Source: Aphelenchoides besseyi (lineage: Eukaryota; Nematoda; Chromadorea; Rhabditida; Aphelenchoididae). From it: a stretch of DNA of 64,000 nt. Below the pieces are notes generated by a model. The model was not told the DNA's origin. It ran no database searches and worked only from the letters and a program-made list of their open reading frames with translations. Positions 1-11,284 of this stretch are shown here, piece after piece (position 1 is the stretch's first letter; the number at the start of each line of letters is the position of its first letter). Where the stretch lies: NCBI GenBank assembly GCA_024699855.1, contig JAMPIQ010000003.1, positions 1,860,001 to 1,924,000 on the forward strand, in the 5' to 3' direction. The position numbers were made by a program, and so were the translations under genes.

Positions 1-837
1 ATAAATTATCTCTGAAATCGAGTCGACCTCAAAATACCAATGTAACATCGATCCTAAGATGATTGAACTGAACACTCGAAGTAACACGGTTCCTTGCAAA
101 AGAGTAAAGACGAAAAACGCAAACTTTCCACTTCGCAATGTGAAATGAACTTTCTCTGGTTGCATCATTCCAACTTTCAAAACCTGCCAAGCAGACTAAA
201 TCAACATCTACAACTGTCTATTTTGTTGATCGGCCAACCTCTATGATATCCGGACCTTTACGTCTCTTCAGCTGGGTTTCTACTTGTCGTATAAGTACAC
301 ATAGAATCCATTGTATTATCCACGCTAAACCTAACACAATCCATGTTGCCGAACTGTATGTCTCGAAGAAACTCCAAATATGTTCGTAGCGACTTATTCG
401 TTGACGTTTCAGAGCCCGAGTTGAAACCTAAGAAGCGTTTAGTTGTTGCTTTACACTCGTTCTTACCTGATAAATCGGATGCGTTAACGAGTATCTTTTG
501 TCTCGCAATGCTGTTTTCTGATATGGTGCAGCAATCAGATCGATCATCGGATTGTCGATTACCGAGTTCATTTCATTACGCACAAAATTACCCTAGAAAA
601 ATCAAACTGTTAAGCTCGATCTGTTGTTCAAACCGAGTACGTCAAGTTGAGATCAGAATAAGTGAACGGAACAATTTTGAGTCCAACTTCTTTGGTGATA
701 ACGTTTATTATTTCGACTAAAAGTCCCGGGTACTTGCAGTAGTTTGAGACACGTAGATGAGGAAGTTGAGAGCAAAACGGCGAGACAATCGGAAACTTTG
801 AACCGTAGAACACATGAATTGTTCGATTATGGTCCAT
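1..837 (-). CDS. Ionotropic receptor-like ligand-gated channel 1 (3' part beyond window)
   Basis: Divergent ionotropic glutamate receptor-type (PBP-domain) channel, expected in the plasma membrane. I read exons 837-634, 592-467, 427-239 and 195-1 (introns 41, 39 and 43 nt), giving 238 residues before the window ends. The start at 837 (MDHNRT) matches the start of the paralogues at 2488, 5111, 8216 and 8681, although an in-frame Met lies a few codons upstream. Visible parts: the S1 half-lobe with the block CKYPGLLVE, transmembrane segment 1 around ATWIVLGLAWIIQWIL, and a helix LLQGTVLLRVFSSIIL that corresponds to the M3 region. There is no amino-terminal domain and no obvious signal peptide. 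S2 and the last membrane helix lie outside the window. Ligand unknown. Confidence 0.8.
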
Positions 838-1015
838 CTTAGCCAATTTCATACAGAAATATATGTGCAGAATTACGCAAAATAGACGCTTAGACACGTG
901 AATGTAAAAGATCACACATTCTAAGCTGTTTTGAGCGGAAATAGTGCAATTTGATCATATGGTTTCGAAGCAAACAAAAACGTTTGGAGAATGGAGTAAG
1001 ACATGTTTATCTATT

Positions 1016-2488
1016 CTAGTGATTAGAAGATACAACAACTGAGTTGTGTTCTCTACGACCGAGCATTATTTCTACTCCAAGAATAACTAATGCAATGAAA
1101 GCAATCGCAAAACATACGACAAAAACTCCGGTGTATGGTGTGAGTTCTTAAACAACGATATTAAAAGGAGTTTTGTCGGCCACTTACTCAACGCTTCATA
1201 GCCCACAGTATCGCCACAATGTACATTGTTCTTTGCTCTTTCACTATACTTGGCAAGAATCCGTTGAAATAACAATCGATTTGTTCGAATAGCTGAATTG
1301 ACGGCCGACAAATGAGGATGATTTTTTCGAAACATCAAATGAGCACGTACACGTGGCATCGAATCGTACAGAGCGGTCAGTTCACAGTGTTTCAAGGATT
1401 CAAAAAAAGAACGATCATCGTCTTGATTGAACAAAATCCCACGATCTTCAACTACCAAATTGATCACTTCTTCTATTCGCGGTAGCACATGAATCTTGTT
1501 TCCAGTCAACGCAGAACGTAGTTCCGAGTACGGGTATTCTGTGGACGTGTTGATCTTCTCGAATATCCATTTCTGTGGATTCGTAGCTGCGATGTAAAAC
1601 TCGTTGTTTTGAAGATCTTGTAGCAATTTGGCCATCGTTTCGGGATGACGATTTTGATTCGAATGAATGATATTCGCCAAGATACATGAGCTATAAACAC
1701 CTAATAGCACTGTGCCTTGAAGAAGCGAGAAGAAGAACAACGACAACTTTCCAGATTTCGTTTTGAATTCAACATTGTCCGGCTGCATCAACATGATGCG
1801 CAGAATTCTCCAGGCAACCTAAAATTTCTTCTTCAATAAAGACAAAACTGAATGGACCTCGGCCGGACTTGGTGTTGATTGTTGAGTCAAGTTGGATTCG
1901 CAACAATAAGTGATCAAGCAGAAAACAAATTGCAGAATCCACGCAACGCCCAATGCGATCCACGTTTTATTGTCGTAAGTGGCAAAGAAGCTCCAAATTT
2001 TTTCGTACTTCGCTTCATGACGTCGTTTGATCACATGAGTCTGAGCCTAAATAGTGAAATAAGAAAATTGATAAATGCATTAACCAACTTCATAAATCGA
2101 CTCTGTGAATTCGAATCGTTCTGCTCTCTTTTTTGTCCATTGTAAAGAACTTGCAACAAAATCGATTGTTCCATTTTCGATTAAATCATACAAGAAAGTT
2201 CCGATATCATCCTGTAAAAGATTGCTATTGCGTGTCGTTGTTGCTTACCAGTTCGTTGAGTGTGTAGCCGAAGTCAAGGGCTGTATAAGGTTTAATAGTC
2301 AAGTTGGCTTCTGTTGATATGGCGTGAATAATCTGAAAGTCTCAGTGATTCATCAAACTAAACATCTTCACCTCGACTAGAGCTCCGGGCATTAGACAGT
2401 TTGCTGTAACATGCAGAGATGGAAAACGAGAACATTCGTTCGACACAAATGGAAAATAATTTGGAAAAAAGACTAGGAGTGTGTTCAT
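1016..2488 (-). CDS. Ionotropic receptor-like ligand-gated channel 2
   Basis: Complete paralogue, 424 residues by my count, in exons 2488-2372, 2332-2249, 2211-2089, 2046-1858, 1818-1188 and about 1146-1016, with introns of 37-42 nt. Order: S1 (MNTLLVFFPNYFPF, then CLMPGALVE), TM1 (KTWIALGVAWILQFVF), M3-like helix (GVYSSCILANII), S2 (about 190 residues, ending near YEAL), last membrane helix (TPYTGVFVVCFAIAFIALVI) and a short cytoplasmic tail. The length and lack of an amino-terminal domain match the PBP-only receptors of ecdysozoans rather than full AMPA/NMDA receptors. It sits head to tail with receptor 1, 178 bp away, consistent with tandem duplication. Chemosensory or neuronal function is an inference from the family. 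Confidence 0.87.
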
Positions 2489-3525
2489 TTTGAGCGTCAA
2501 TTAGTCAAATCGTTTGTTGAGCATCTTACTCAAACGTCAGAGATTAGAACACATTGGACGAGAAATTTTAAGCGTTCAAATTACTTGGTAACAATTGCAC
2601 AAATAAAGTCATGTCTTGAAGGTCCAAGGCAATTTAATACCACGCACGAAAACGGCATCCGATTGTTCAGTGTTGAAGTCGTGTGTACAAGTGCATTACA
2701 GAACTTACAGCTTAACACAAGAGATAACGAACAACCAAGAAGCTGGAAAACGTTGTCGAGAATTTGTTTAATTATCGAGTTATAATTTAAATCGTCAATT
2801 GACATTTCTTTCTTTGAGTTACATTTTTGAGTGAATGTTTTTGTTGTTAACCGCCGGGCAATCTGGCGATCATCGCGTGGTCTGTGCGACAATCGCCAGA
2901 AAAGAGAAAGTGTAGAGCGGCCATAAAAACGATACGCCGCGACACCAAACCTTCTACCTCTCGACATTGACCATTTCTCCTCCTTTTTTGTTGATGGCGC
3001 AATTCTCATCTTTTAGTATATAAACAGCACCCCGGAACGATGAAGCGTCATTTGCGTTGCCAATCTTTCCACTTCTCTACCTTCCGTGTCCTCTTGTATC
3101 GTTTCACTCATTCTTTAACTTTTTACCGTAACTGTCGTGTTGATTCTCGTTTATAATAAAGGTTTATAAACCTGCAAAAAGATTACACCGAAAAAACTTC
3201 CGCTGGGAACCGCTCAAAAAATTCGGAGAAATCAAGATCAACTGGAATAAAGAAACCTCTTCGAAAAAAGTGTCGCACGACAACGTCAAGAGTTTTCACT
3301 CCTTGCTTCTGCTACACATTGACCAGCGACTTGTTGGCTAAGCAAATAGGCTCTGAGAAGCACTATGATCTCGTCGTTATAAGCGAAGTGAAGGCTAGTC
3401 AATGAGCACAAGTACACGCAATTTCAATTCAACTTGGAAGTAACTTGAAATGTCGGAAACAAAACGTGTTCTGAAGATCAATGGACTTTGAAAACGCAAT
3501 AGGTTAAGTTTATTGTAACTAAAAA
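2489..3525. other. Intergenic, no convincing gene
   Basis: A 142-codon open frame on the minus strand (3009-2581) has no recognisable domain and looks accidental. A TATATAAA box at 3017-3024 on the plus strand is followed by a 38-codon frame (near 3040), which is not enough to call a gene. A 9-bp inverted repeat (TCTGGCGAT at 2862-2870, complement at 2892-2900) and the palindrome at 3160-3173 are the only structures seen. Confidence 0.5.
3160..3177. repeat. Palindromic 18-bp repeat, copy 1
   Basis: AGGTTTATAAACCTGCAA. The first 14 bases are a perfect palindrome, and the whole 18 bp recur at 15405-15422. Flanks are unrelated. Role unknown. Confidence 0.7.
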
Positions 3526-3732
3526 TTAACCTTCAACACGAAAGTCGAGATTCATTTCTTCGCCTTCGTCCAATTTCGGTGGCCGTGGAATCTGGATTCG
3601 TGCCTTCGAAGCGTCGGGATGTCCGTTATGCGAATCACCAACGTGGAGTTGAAAGCGAATTAGAAACAGAATAACAAGTGCAATAACAATGAGAACAACG
3701 TAGAATTTGAAACGTGGATGAACAAAAACCAT
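3526..3732 (-). CDS. Small single-pass membrane protein, unrecognised
   Basis: Intronless frame of 68 residues. A short basic N-terminus (MVFVHPRFKFY) precedes one strongly hydrophobic helix (VVLIVIALVILFLI), then a polar tail rich in Pro, Asp and Glu ending DFRVEG. This is a type II or tail-out single-pass layout. An AATAAA polyadenylation signal follows about 10 nt after the stop on the same strand, which supports a real short transcript. No family is recognised, and it could be the first exon of a longer protein. It lies between receptor genes, with no sequence relation to them. Confidence 0.5.
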   Translation of the reverse strand: MVFVHPRFKFYVVLIVIALVILFLIRFQLHVGDSHNGHPDASKARIQIPRPPKLDEGEEMNLDFRVEG

Positions 3733-5110
3733 TTCAAGACGAAGATGGAAACTCGCGATTACGAATCGGAAATCGTTCTTCCGATTGCAAGAATTAGCCG
3801 CAATTCCACGTGTTTCAGATTTCGAGATTCCCGATCGGTAGTCTGTTTACTCAGCTGCTGCTTTTCATCGATGAAAGCCGTGAACGAGTCAAAGCGACGA
3901 ACGTACGCTGTACATCTTACAATTCAAAGTCCATTTCCGCATCTTACGCCGAAGATTGTGCATCCAATTACAAGAAATGTACCATTTGACTTCTCCCAGA
4001 AGCCTCTATAGAACTCTTCATGAAACCTAAAGTACATCACATAAATTTTGGTTTCCACAAGAAACAATTCTGTCTTAGTTTGTTACACGTTTGAAACAGC
4101 TTCTGATTCTTACCGACGAATTGTTTCTCAACAACTTGTGAAAACACACAGTTGCTTTTGTATGAAACTCAAAGATCAAACGATTCCTTCATACTTCTTA
4201 ATTCCATGTCAAAATGAATCCGACAACCCCCATAGAATGTAGCAATCCCGTTTTGAGCACTTACTATACGCTTATATTCTAATGTGCTCTTATACTCAAT
4301 TTTCTACTTCTCTACACGGTTCGTAAAAACACTCATGGAGATCACGTCTTTAGTTGTCGGTAAGCTTGCTAATCACTAATAAGCAAATATGAATTCGGAG
4401 ATCTAACAATGTCAAATCGAGAAATGTTTCTATTTCTTGATTTTCTTTTATTTCCATCTGCTGTTTCCGGTTCCTCCTATTTCCTAATCGCATTTTCTCA
4501 GTCGCATACAGTAAATTATGAATCAAGTTGTCTAGTGGTCAGCGTTATTTCGATTGCGGAGAATCGTTCTGATAACTGGATAAGAACACAAATTCAATTT
4601 TCACTAATTTCCTTGTAGTTCCTTTATTCGTATCGTTTTATCTTTCAGAAGTTTTTTGTTCTTGCATAATTGGTATTCTAGGGACGAAGAACAACGCAAA
4701 ATTGATTCGAGAGTAAGACGAATGGATGCCTACGATTTTTTCTCATCGTATACCAATTAACTGCTTTGTTTGTCTATGTTCTCGATTGACTATTCGTGGA
4801 CATTTTTGTCTTTGAAGCATAAAAGCCCACCGCGTGGCAAAAACCCAAATATAAGAAGAGATGTAACAATCGTGAAGTGGGTCCAAATGAAAAGGTTGTT
4901 TTCGTGGTTAGGAACACGTAAATTGACCTACAATCCGATACTTCCGACTAACACCACAAATCGTTGGAAGAGATGTTTGTATGATTAAAGAGAAAGTTGT
5001 TTTCTGTCAGAGCTCAAGAATTGTGCTATTTACAGTCATACGAACATTTTGCTGCACAACAAAAGGTATGTTTATTATGTTTTTATTTGATACCTAGATT
5101 TTTATATAGA
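3733..5110. other. Intergenic, nothing recognised
   Basis: Several open frames of 60-100 codons occur (for example 3718-4011 and 4409-4618 on plus), but none has a domain, a start context or splice pattern like the neighbouring genes. I see no RNA gene or repeat here. Confidence 0.5.
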
Positions 5111-6591
5111 ATGAATCAAACGGAACTAAAAGTTTTCTATCCGACATACTTTCCATCTGTGAACGCGGAATGTCAACGTTTTCCAACTTTGCATCCGACA
5201 AAAAAATGTCCATTCCCGGGCCTTCTTGTTGAGGTAATAGTCTTCATCATCAATAGATGCAGAGCTTCAGATTTTGACCCTTCTCGCCCACGATTGCCAA
5301 TTGAAAATCGTTCCAAGCACATACCTGACGATGGGTTACGTTGAGGAAGTATTGTTTTAATAGCCGTAGAATACTCAGTAGAAGAATTTACAGAGCGTAT
5401 CCGTCGGCTTCGACGAATTAGAGCAAATGATGTTAAATGGGTCCTTAGATGTTTTAGCCATGGGATTTCAAGATACAGAACGTCGACGATCGCTTTTCGA
5501 GTTTAGTGAAGTCATGTATTTCGTGAGTCGTTTACTCGCTTAAACTCGAAACTAATTATTCAGGTGCGTACACGACTATTAAGACAACACCGAGTTCAGA
5601 GTTTCATACAAATGTGGTCGTTTTTTAAAACGTACGATAGAAATACATGGATAGCATTTGCGGCTGCAGTTTTGGCTCAATGGATCTTTTTTGTGCTGGT
5701 CCGACGTTTCGAAGCCTACAAATTGAAGCAGAAACCAACCAGTGTTCTTGATGTAATAACTTTTGCTCATTTCTAACATTTGTTTCAGTGCGCCTGGGTG
5801 GTAATACGACTGCAATTACTTCAACCCGAAAAAATTGATTTCCAATGCATTTGTGGTTTGTTTTCATGTCTTGTCTATTCGCTACTTCAATGTTCGATTC
5901 TACTTGGGGTTTTTGGTTCCTTTATTTTGGTGTCCATTATTCGTCCGCTACCTTATATTTCCGATCCGATCGCGGGATTAGTTCAGAGCATTAAACTTGG
6001 AAACCACTACATGGTTACTGATGATTCTTTAAATTGGTTTAATGAGCGAATCAACAGCTCTGAATTGTTTCCCTACGCAGAACTGCGTTCGGCGTTGAAG
6101 TCCAATCCGAGAAAAATAGTTAGAACCCGGGATGAAGCGTTGAATTTGGTCGCCAATGACAACGGAGTTATGTTTCAACAAGTAAATGAAATCAATTTTT
6201 CAGTTCTACTATTGAATTCTAGACTGATGTGGGAAGCTATTACCGAATGTCTAATTATTGCAATATTCTTGCAATTGAAGACAACATGCCATTAGTTAGC
6301 AGCTCCCTAATGTTGCGACCTAATCATCCACTACTTCCCAAGTTGAATCGCGCAATTGTCGGCAATCGTCCTCGAATTCGAGGTATCGTTCATAAATACC
6401 TCACGTTGGCCGAATGGAAAAATAAATGTTCTGATCCCAAAGCCTTCACAACTCTATGTAAGTCCGACTGATCTCGTATAACTGTTCGTTTAGCATTGGC
6501 GCCGTATACGGGCGTTATAATTGTCGCTTCCGGTTTATTCGGCTTTGCTTTCTTGGTTTTTGGAACCGAAATTGCAATCAAACAACTTTGA
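5111..6591 (+). CDS. Ionotropic receptor-like ligand-gated channel 3
   Basis: Seven exons: 5111-5233, 5271-5348, 5394-5522, 5564-5752, 5789-6181, 6223-6457 and 6494-6591 (1245 nt, 414 residues; introns 36-45 nt). S1 opens with MNQTELKVFYPTYFPSV and the block CPFPGLLVE. TM1 is around NTWIAFAAAVLAQWIFFVL, the M3-like helix reads LLGVFGSFILVSII, S2 follows, and the last helix is APYTGVIIVASGLFGFAFLVF. Splice positions match those of channels 2 and 4. Its plus-strand AATAAA (6670-6675) lies within the 3' part of the convergent receptor gene, and that gene's own minus-strand signal lies at 6643-6648, so the two transcripts should overlap at their 3' ends. Confidence 0.88.
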
Positions 6592-6679
6592 TGGTTTTTT
6601 GAACGTGAACTCCAGGAGATTTGAAGCACAGTACTTTAAATCTTTATTGATCCAATCAAACACGCTTGTAATAAAACTA

Positions 6680-8216
6680 TCAACTTTGTTTGTAAAATGA
6701 TTGACCCCAAACAGCTATAGCTGCCTCATTTGGCTCATGATCTCCAAGACCAAATATTATTTCTAGAATTAAAACGAAGCCAGCGCAAATCAGCCCGCAA
6801 ATCAAGAGAAGCAAGACGCCGTAATACGGAGTGAGTGCTAAAATCAATCGATAAGCATCGTTTTATCAAAAGCACTTACTCAACGATTTGATCTTGTCGT
6901 TCGGCGGATCACATTTTCTCGGCGCTCGATAGTCGATGTACTTTCGAAAAAGTCGTTTGATTTGATAGCTCTGCGCTTTAATAGCTTTGTTGATTTGTGG
7001 AAGCCAGGGATTGCCTTTACGCATCAGAAAAATTTCATCCATTGGTGGAAATGGACTCTGAGAAACGCACGGTCTTCAGATGATATATTAGTGCTTACTT
7101 CAATGGTTGACAGATCGCAAAACATGTCGAACAAATAGCGATCGTGACGATCGGTTTGAAGAAAAACCATGTACTCGCCCGTACTTGCCAAACTCAACGC
7201 TTCGTAATCGGAATCAACCCAACGAGGTGCTCGTTCTCGTAATGCAACTCCCAGTGTGCGAAATGGTTCGAACTTGGAGTGAAGAATTTCTTCGAAGTAC
7301 CAAGCTGACGGTCGTGCAGAAGCCAATTCGTAGCGTTCACTCAACAGAAATTCGCTAATGTCGTCAAAGTTCAAACTTGGTGGTTTTCGAATTCGCATGA
7401 CCGAAGTGAGGATCCAACTCTGGTACATTGAAATGATTAAGGCACATTGAAAGAATGAAAAGACAATCAATGAGATGTTTCCTGTAGGTTTATGTTCAAT
7501 TCAGAAGTCGTCTTGAACTCACCAGCACGTAAACGATATTGAATGTCAACTGGTTGCAATAATTGAAGTCTTAAATACTGCCAACAATGCTATAATCCAT
7601 AGATATAATCAGAAAATTCGTTTGCTTACCGAGTAGATTCCGACCGAATAACGAAGATTCAAACGTCGTTCCACGAAGCGAACAATCAATCCAAAAACAA
7701 CAAACAGAATGAAACTGACCGCCATAAACAACCACGTGTATTTATGATAAACGCTAAAGAAATCGAAGACACTCGATAGTGTTTTGTGATCCATTTTCAG
7801 AGCGATGTGAACTTCACTCTAAATTTCTACATCGTTTAGAAACCAATGACTTCAACCAACTTTGTAGAGCGGTTCTGAGAAATCCCAGTAACCGTGTCGA
7901 TGCGTCGTTGCTTCAACCGTGTAGGCCATCAGATCCGCTTCGTCGTTCTGAAGTTGGGCGTACATCCCGAGGAAAGAATTTTTCTCGTCGAGAATGTCGT
8001 CGACGGTAAAACGATGATCATAGCTCACGACTTTGATTGTTGCGTTTATGTGCTTGGCAATCAAACTGATGATCTAAAAGGGCCAAAAAATGAATAGCCT
8101 GATCCTGACCCTACTTCAACTGCAAAGCCTGGATTGGGACAATTTTTACTCAAACCATTGAATGTGCAGTTAACGTTGCTCATTGGAAAATAGTCGGGAT
8201 ATATGACTCGAAGCAT
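6680..8216 (-). CDS. Ionotropic receptor-like ligand-gated channel 4
   Basis: Minus-strand paralogue with start at 8216 (MLRVIYPDYFPMSNV) and stop at 6680. S1 carries CPNPGFAVE then IISLIAKHINATIKVVSYD. TM1 is YTWLFMAVSFILFVVFGLIV, the M3-like helix is ALIISMYQSWILTSVM, S2 includes YEALSLASTGEYM, and the last helix is TPYYGVLLLLICGLICAGFVLI. About eight exons with introns near 40 nt. It is the most diverged of the five, with an extended S1 and different spacing in S2. It converges on channel 3 (stop codons 88 bp apart) and diverges from channel 5, with 464 bp between the starts. Confidence 0.85.
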
Positions 8217-8680
8217 TTCAACAAAATTTCGTTAAATTAACACAATTGTTCTCAATCTATACCGAAATTGTTTCCAATTCGACAGTTAAACCGAATAGTC
8301 GTCGAAACACGTCACTCGACGCAACCTTTTTCCGCAATAGAACGCGTCTAAAAATAGTCGAGGAGCCGGATTGAAGATGAAACAATGTCAACAGTTGTTG
8401 CAGTAGTCTAGTCGACTTGCAAGAATGCTAATTGATTAGTACCGACTGTTCCGCAACACGTATAAGTACAACCGTTTGTCCGACTTAGGAAGCTTAATAT
8501 CAATTGGATCTTTATAGAGATTTGCCCACACAATACGGAACAAACACTTCTGTCGTTGAGCGTAACATAAAACCTATAGGTTTTGAATTACAATGTTCAA
8601 TTGACTGTCGGGGTTCGTCAATGTATCATTGACCGTTGGTTTAGCATATTAGCTGCTCACCAGTCAACGAAGAGCGTGAA
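8217..8680. promoter_or_regulatory. Shared divergent promoter region between receptors 4 and 5
   Basis: The 464 bp between two divergent receptor starts must hold both 5' control regions. I see AT-rich stretches but no repeated motif that I would name as an operator. Confidence 0.4.
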
Positions 8681-10374
8681 ATGACTGTCATCCGAATACT
8701 TTTTCCTGAATACCCGCCGGGAGTAACTAATTTATGTGCTTCGTTCCCCGCTCTTCATGTCAGCACTTTCTGCCACTGGCCAGGACTTATGATCGAAGTT
8801 TGTTTGATTTTGATTACGATGATAATGTGAATTCAAGATATTCAGTTTGTTGACCCGAGATGCAAATCTGACTATTCAGCCACTGGTCGTTGAAGATTTG
8901 GGCTTCGAACATAACATGGTAATCTTGATTGTTAGTGAAGATATACAAACTTAAGTTCAGGAACGATTTTTCGATGATAAATTGTTTCAATTCATTAGCA
9001 ACGGGACGATTGACACTATTGCTTTACCATTTCAGAAGACCGACGAAAGAGAGAGCTCGTTTTCCTTCACCGAAAGTCTCTACAAGGTAAACTGTCAATG
9101 ATTATGGTAATTAATTCTTAGGTTCAAACCCGTGCAATCAAGCGAATAACCGAAAAACATCAGTACAATAAGATTTGGGCATTTTTTGAGACTTATGATG
9201 GATCAATATAAGTTTTTGAAATAATGATTGTCTGTATAAATGCTTAACGACCAAAGAAACTCAAACAGAAAACGATTTTAAAGGAAAAATGTCACTTTCG
9301 TTACGACTTTTCACGTTTGTCGAGCATCCTTATAGACAATCATTATTTCAACGTTTTATATGGACTGCCTTTTTCCTTGTTTGGATACTTCAATGGGCAC
9401 TCGGAGTTGTGGTGCATCGTGTTGAGTCCAAGATGTTAAAGAAGAAGACTCTAAATCCAGCCGAAACAGCTTGGAGAATCTTACGGTACTCAATCGACTT
9501 GGTTTATTAAAATCAAGAATTTAGAATTCAATTGATGCAACCTGAGTCTTTTGAGTGTTACACGTTTGCTGGCAAATTGTCAACGGTTCTATTTTCTTTA
9601 GTGCAATGTTCCATTTTGTTGGGCTTGTATTCGAGTTGGATTCTAGCGAACATAATCAAACACGAAAGCAATGTGAACACTTATTCCGTCAACACACTAA
9701 TTCAGCAAATCAAAAACAACGAAATCAAATTGGTTTGTAATGAACCAAATGAGTGGATTATACATCAAATCAATCACTCAGACGTAAACCAAACAAGCAT
9801 TCCACCATCATTTACAATGTTTTTAGAGTTATCCGTACGCTGAATTTCGTGAAGTTTTTAAGTTGAATCCAATCGTGTTTACGAAAAACATCAATGAGAC
9901 ATTGGAGATAGTCGGAGGTGGAACGGCGTTCACTTTCTTACAAGACGACGATCGAATCAACTTCTATTCGCGTCATCGTTGCGATCTAGAAGCAATTCGC
10001 GAAGGAATGCCAATGGTGAGAACTCAAGGAATGAACTTATTGAAGTTCTTTAGGTCAAAGTGTATCTAATGTTCCGTCGAGGTTCGACTTTGATTGCGTC
10101 ATTGAACGGGGCGATTGAACGAAATCGTCGTTCACTTGTACGCTTATCGAAGAAATATGCCGAGTTATTGAAGAAACAACGTGATTGTAAGCGAAATCGA
10201 GGCTATCAACCTTTGGGTTATCGATCAGTTGTTTCATTCAGTTAATTATTCAATTTAGGACTTTCACCGTACGTCGGTCTTGCAGCCGTTTGTGCAACGA
10301 TAATTGCTGGAGCTGTTGGCGTTTTGATTGCTGAGATTTTTATTGATCGATACGGATATGAACACGCATTTTAG
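8681..10374 (+). pseudogene. Ionotropic receptor-like channel 5, interrupted by an insertion
   Basis: All parts of the receptor are present with good splice sites. S1 starts MTVIRILFPEYPPGV, with CHWPGLMIE. The exon ending FFETYDGSI leads into TM1, and the rest continues WTAFFLVWILQWALGVVV, M3-like LLGLYSSWILANII, S2, and the last helix SPYVGLAAVCATIIAGAVG, with stop at 10372-10374. Inside TM1 a 152-bp insertion (9210-9361, including one target copy) brings an immediate in-frame TAA. Removing it would join the flanks in frame, so disruption looks recent and all other exons remain open. No GT near the insertion offers a donor that avoids the stop, so splicing it out as an intron looks unlikely. 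It could be an allele-specific insertion. Confidence 0.78.
9206..9361. mobile_element. MITE-like inverted-repeat insertion inside receptor 5
   Basis: A short non-coding element flanked by ATAT on both sides (9206-9209 and 9358-9361), which may be a target duplication of ATAT or TA. Its ends are inverted repeats: TTGAAATAATGATTGTCT at 9216-9233 is perfectly complementary to 9334-9351, and weaker complementarity extends to about 45 bp per end. Length about 148 bp without the duplicated target. No transposase is encoded, as expected for a miniature element mobilised in trans. The superfamily cannot be set from one copy. Confidence 0.75.
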
Positions 10375-10501
10375 ACGACTAACAGAAAGTAGTTAAGATT
10401 GTAACATCATTCGGTTAGATTTTCTTTCGTTCGTCTTTAAACGGATTCTCAGTAGCACCCTTCATGCTGAAAATAAACTTTGATTTGAGTCGAAATTGCG
10501 T

Positions 10502-11062
10502 TAGACTCACAATTCCAACCAGAAGAAACGCGACTATTGCGGGACGTTGTTCAATTGGTGAATCTCGGCATCGGACAACGAAAAGTTGAAGATCTAACGA
10601 TATTAGTTAGTGACTGTGAAACAAGACCCGTTGAAATGTCCGATTTCTATGTCGGTGAAAAGCAAAAACACGAGAAGTTCGTTTGTATCGGCATCCAACA
10701 CGTCGCTTGTCATTTCGGATTGCACGTTCAAGTTCAACGTTATTTTGCCAAGTACGAAGAGGCATTGGCACCATTCATCAAAGATCGTGGTTTTGGAATA
10801 CGAGGTACAGAACTGAAGCTATTGTCAATTAACACAATTGTTTTTAGCTCCAAGTTGACGAATGTGATCCGAACATGTGGCACGAATCGGGTCTCATTAC
10901 ACCGATTCCGCAGAGCAACGCCGAAAAGGAGTGGATCCGATTGAATAAGGCCGTTCCGTATTCCGACAAAAACAATGTTCTTCCCACAGAATCCACTTTG
11001 AAATTGTTGTCATTCGAAAGAACTCTAAGAACCATACACACATCTACGTTTGATTTGTTTTA
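10502..11062 (+). pseudogene. Unrecognised coding fragment with a frame break
   Basis: A protein-like frame (LLRDVVQLVNLGIGQ, then KVEDLTILVSDCETRPVE, then QRYFAKYEEALAPFIKD) runs from about 10502 to 10800. After a good intron (GTACAG near 10805 to TTTTTAG at 10848) a second exon reads LQVDECDPNMWHESG and ends at 11062. The first exon must change frame by one base before the donor to join the second, and no in-frame ATG is visible at its 5' end. This may be a decayed gene, a sequencing error, or a gene with an upstream exon I did not find. No family recognised. Confidence 0.35.
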
Positions 11063-11284
11063 ATTCACGGTTATCGATTTACCTTGAGATCTAACGCCAA
11101 ATAAACATTGTTCATGTCTGTTTGTTTCTTAATTACGAACACCTATAGCTAATCAATTGATCTCAACAAATGAACAACTTCCGGTTATTCAAATTTCGAA
11201 ACACCACGTGGATTCTTTTATGATTTGTCAGTTCGGTGGTTTGCAATCGGTTGACAACACGAGGCTTTCGATTCGTCTGTTTCG

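Noticed and set aside
343..720. 125-codon plus-strand open frame
   Set aside because: Antisense to well-supported receptor exons (channel 1).
2581..3009. 142-codon minus-strand open frame
   Set aside because: No domain or polyadenylation signal, unusual composition, and no splice pattern like the neighbours; likely chance.
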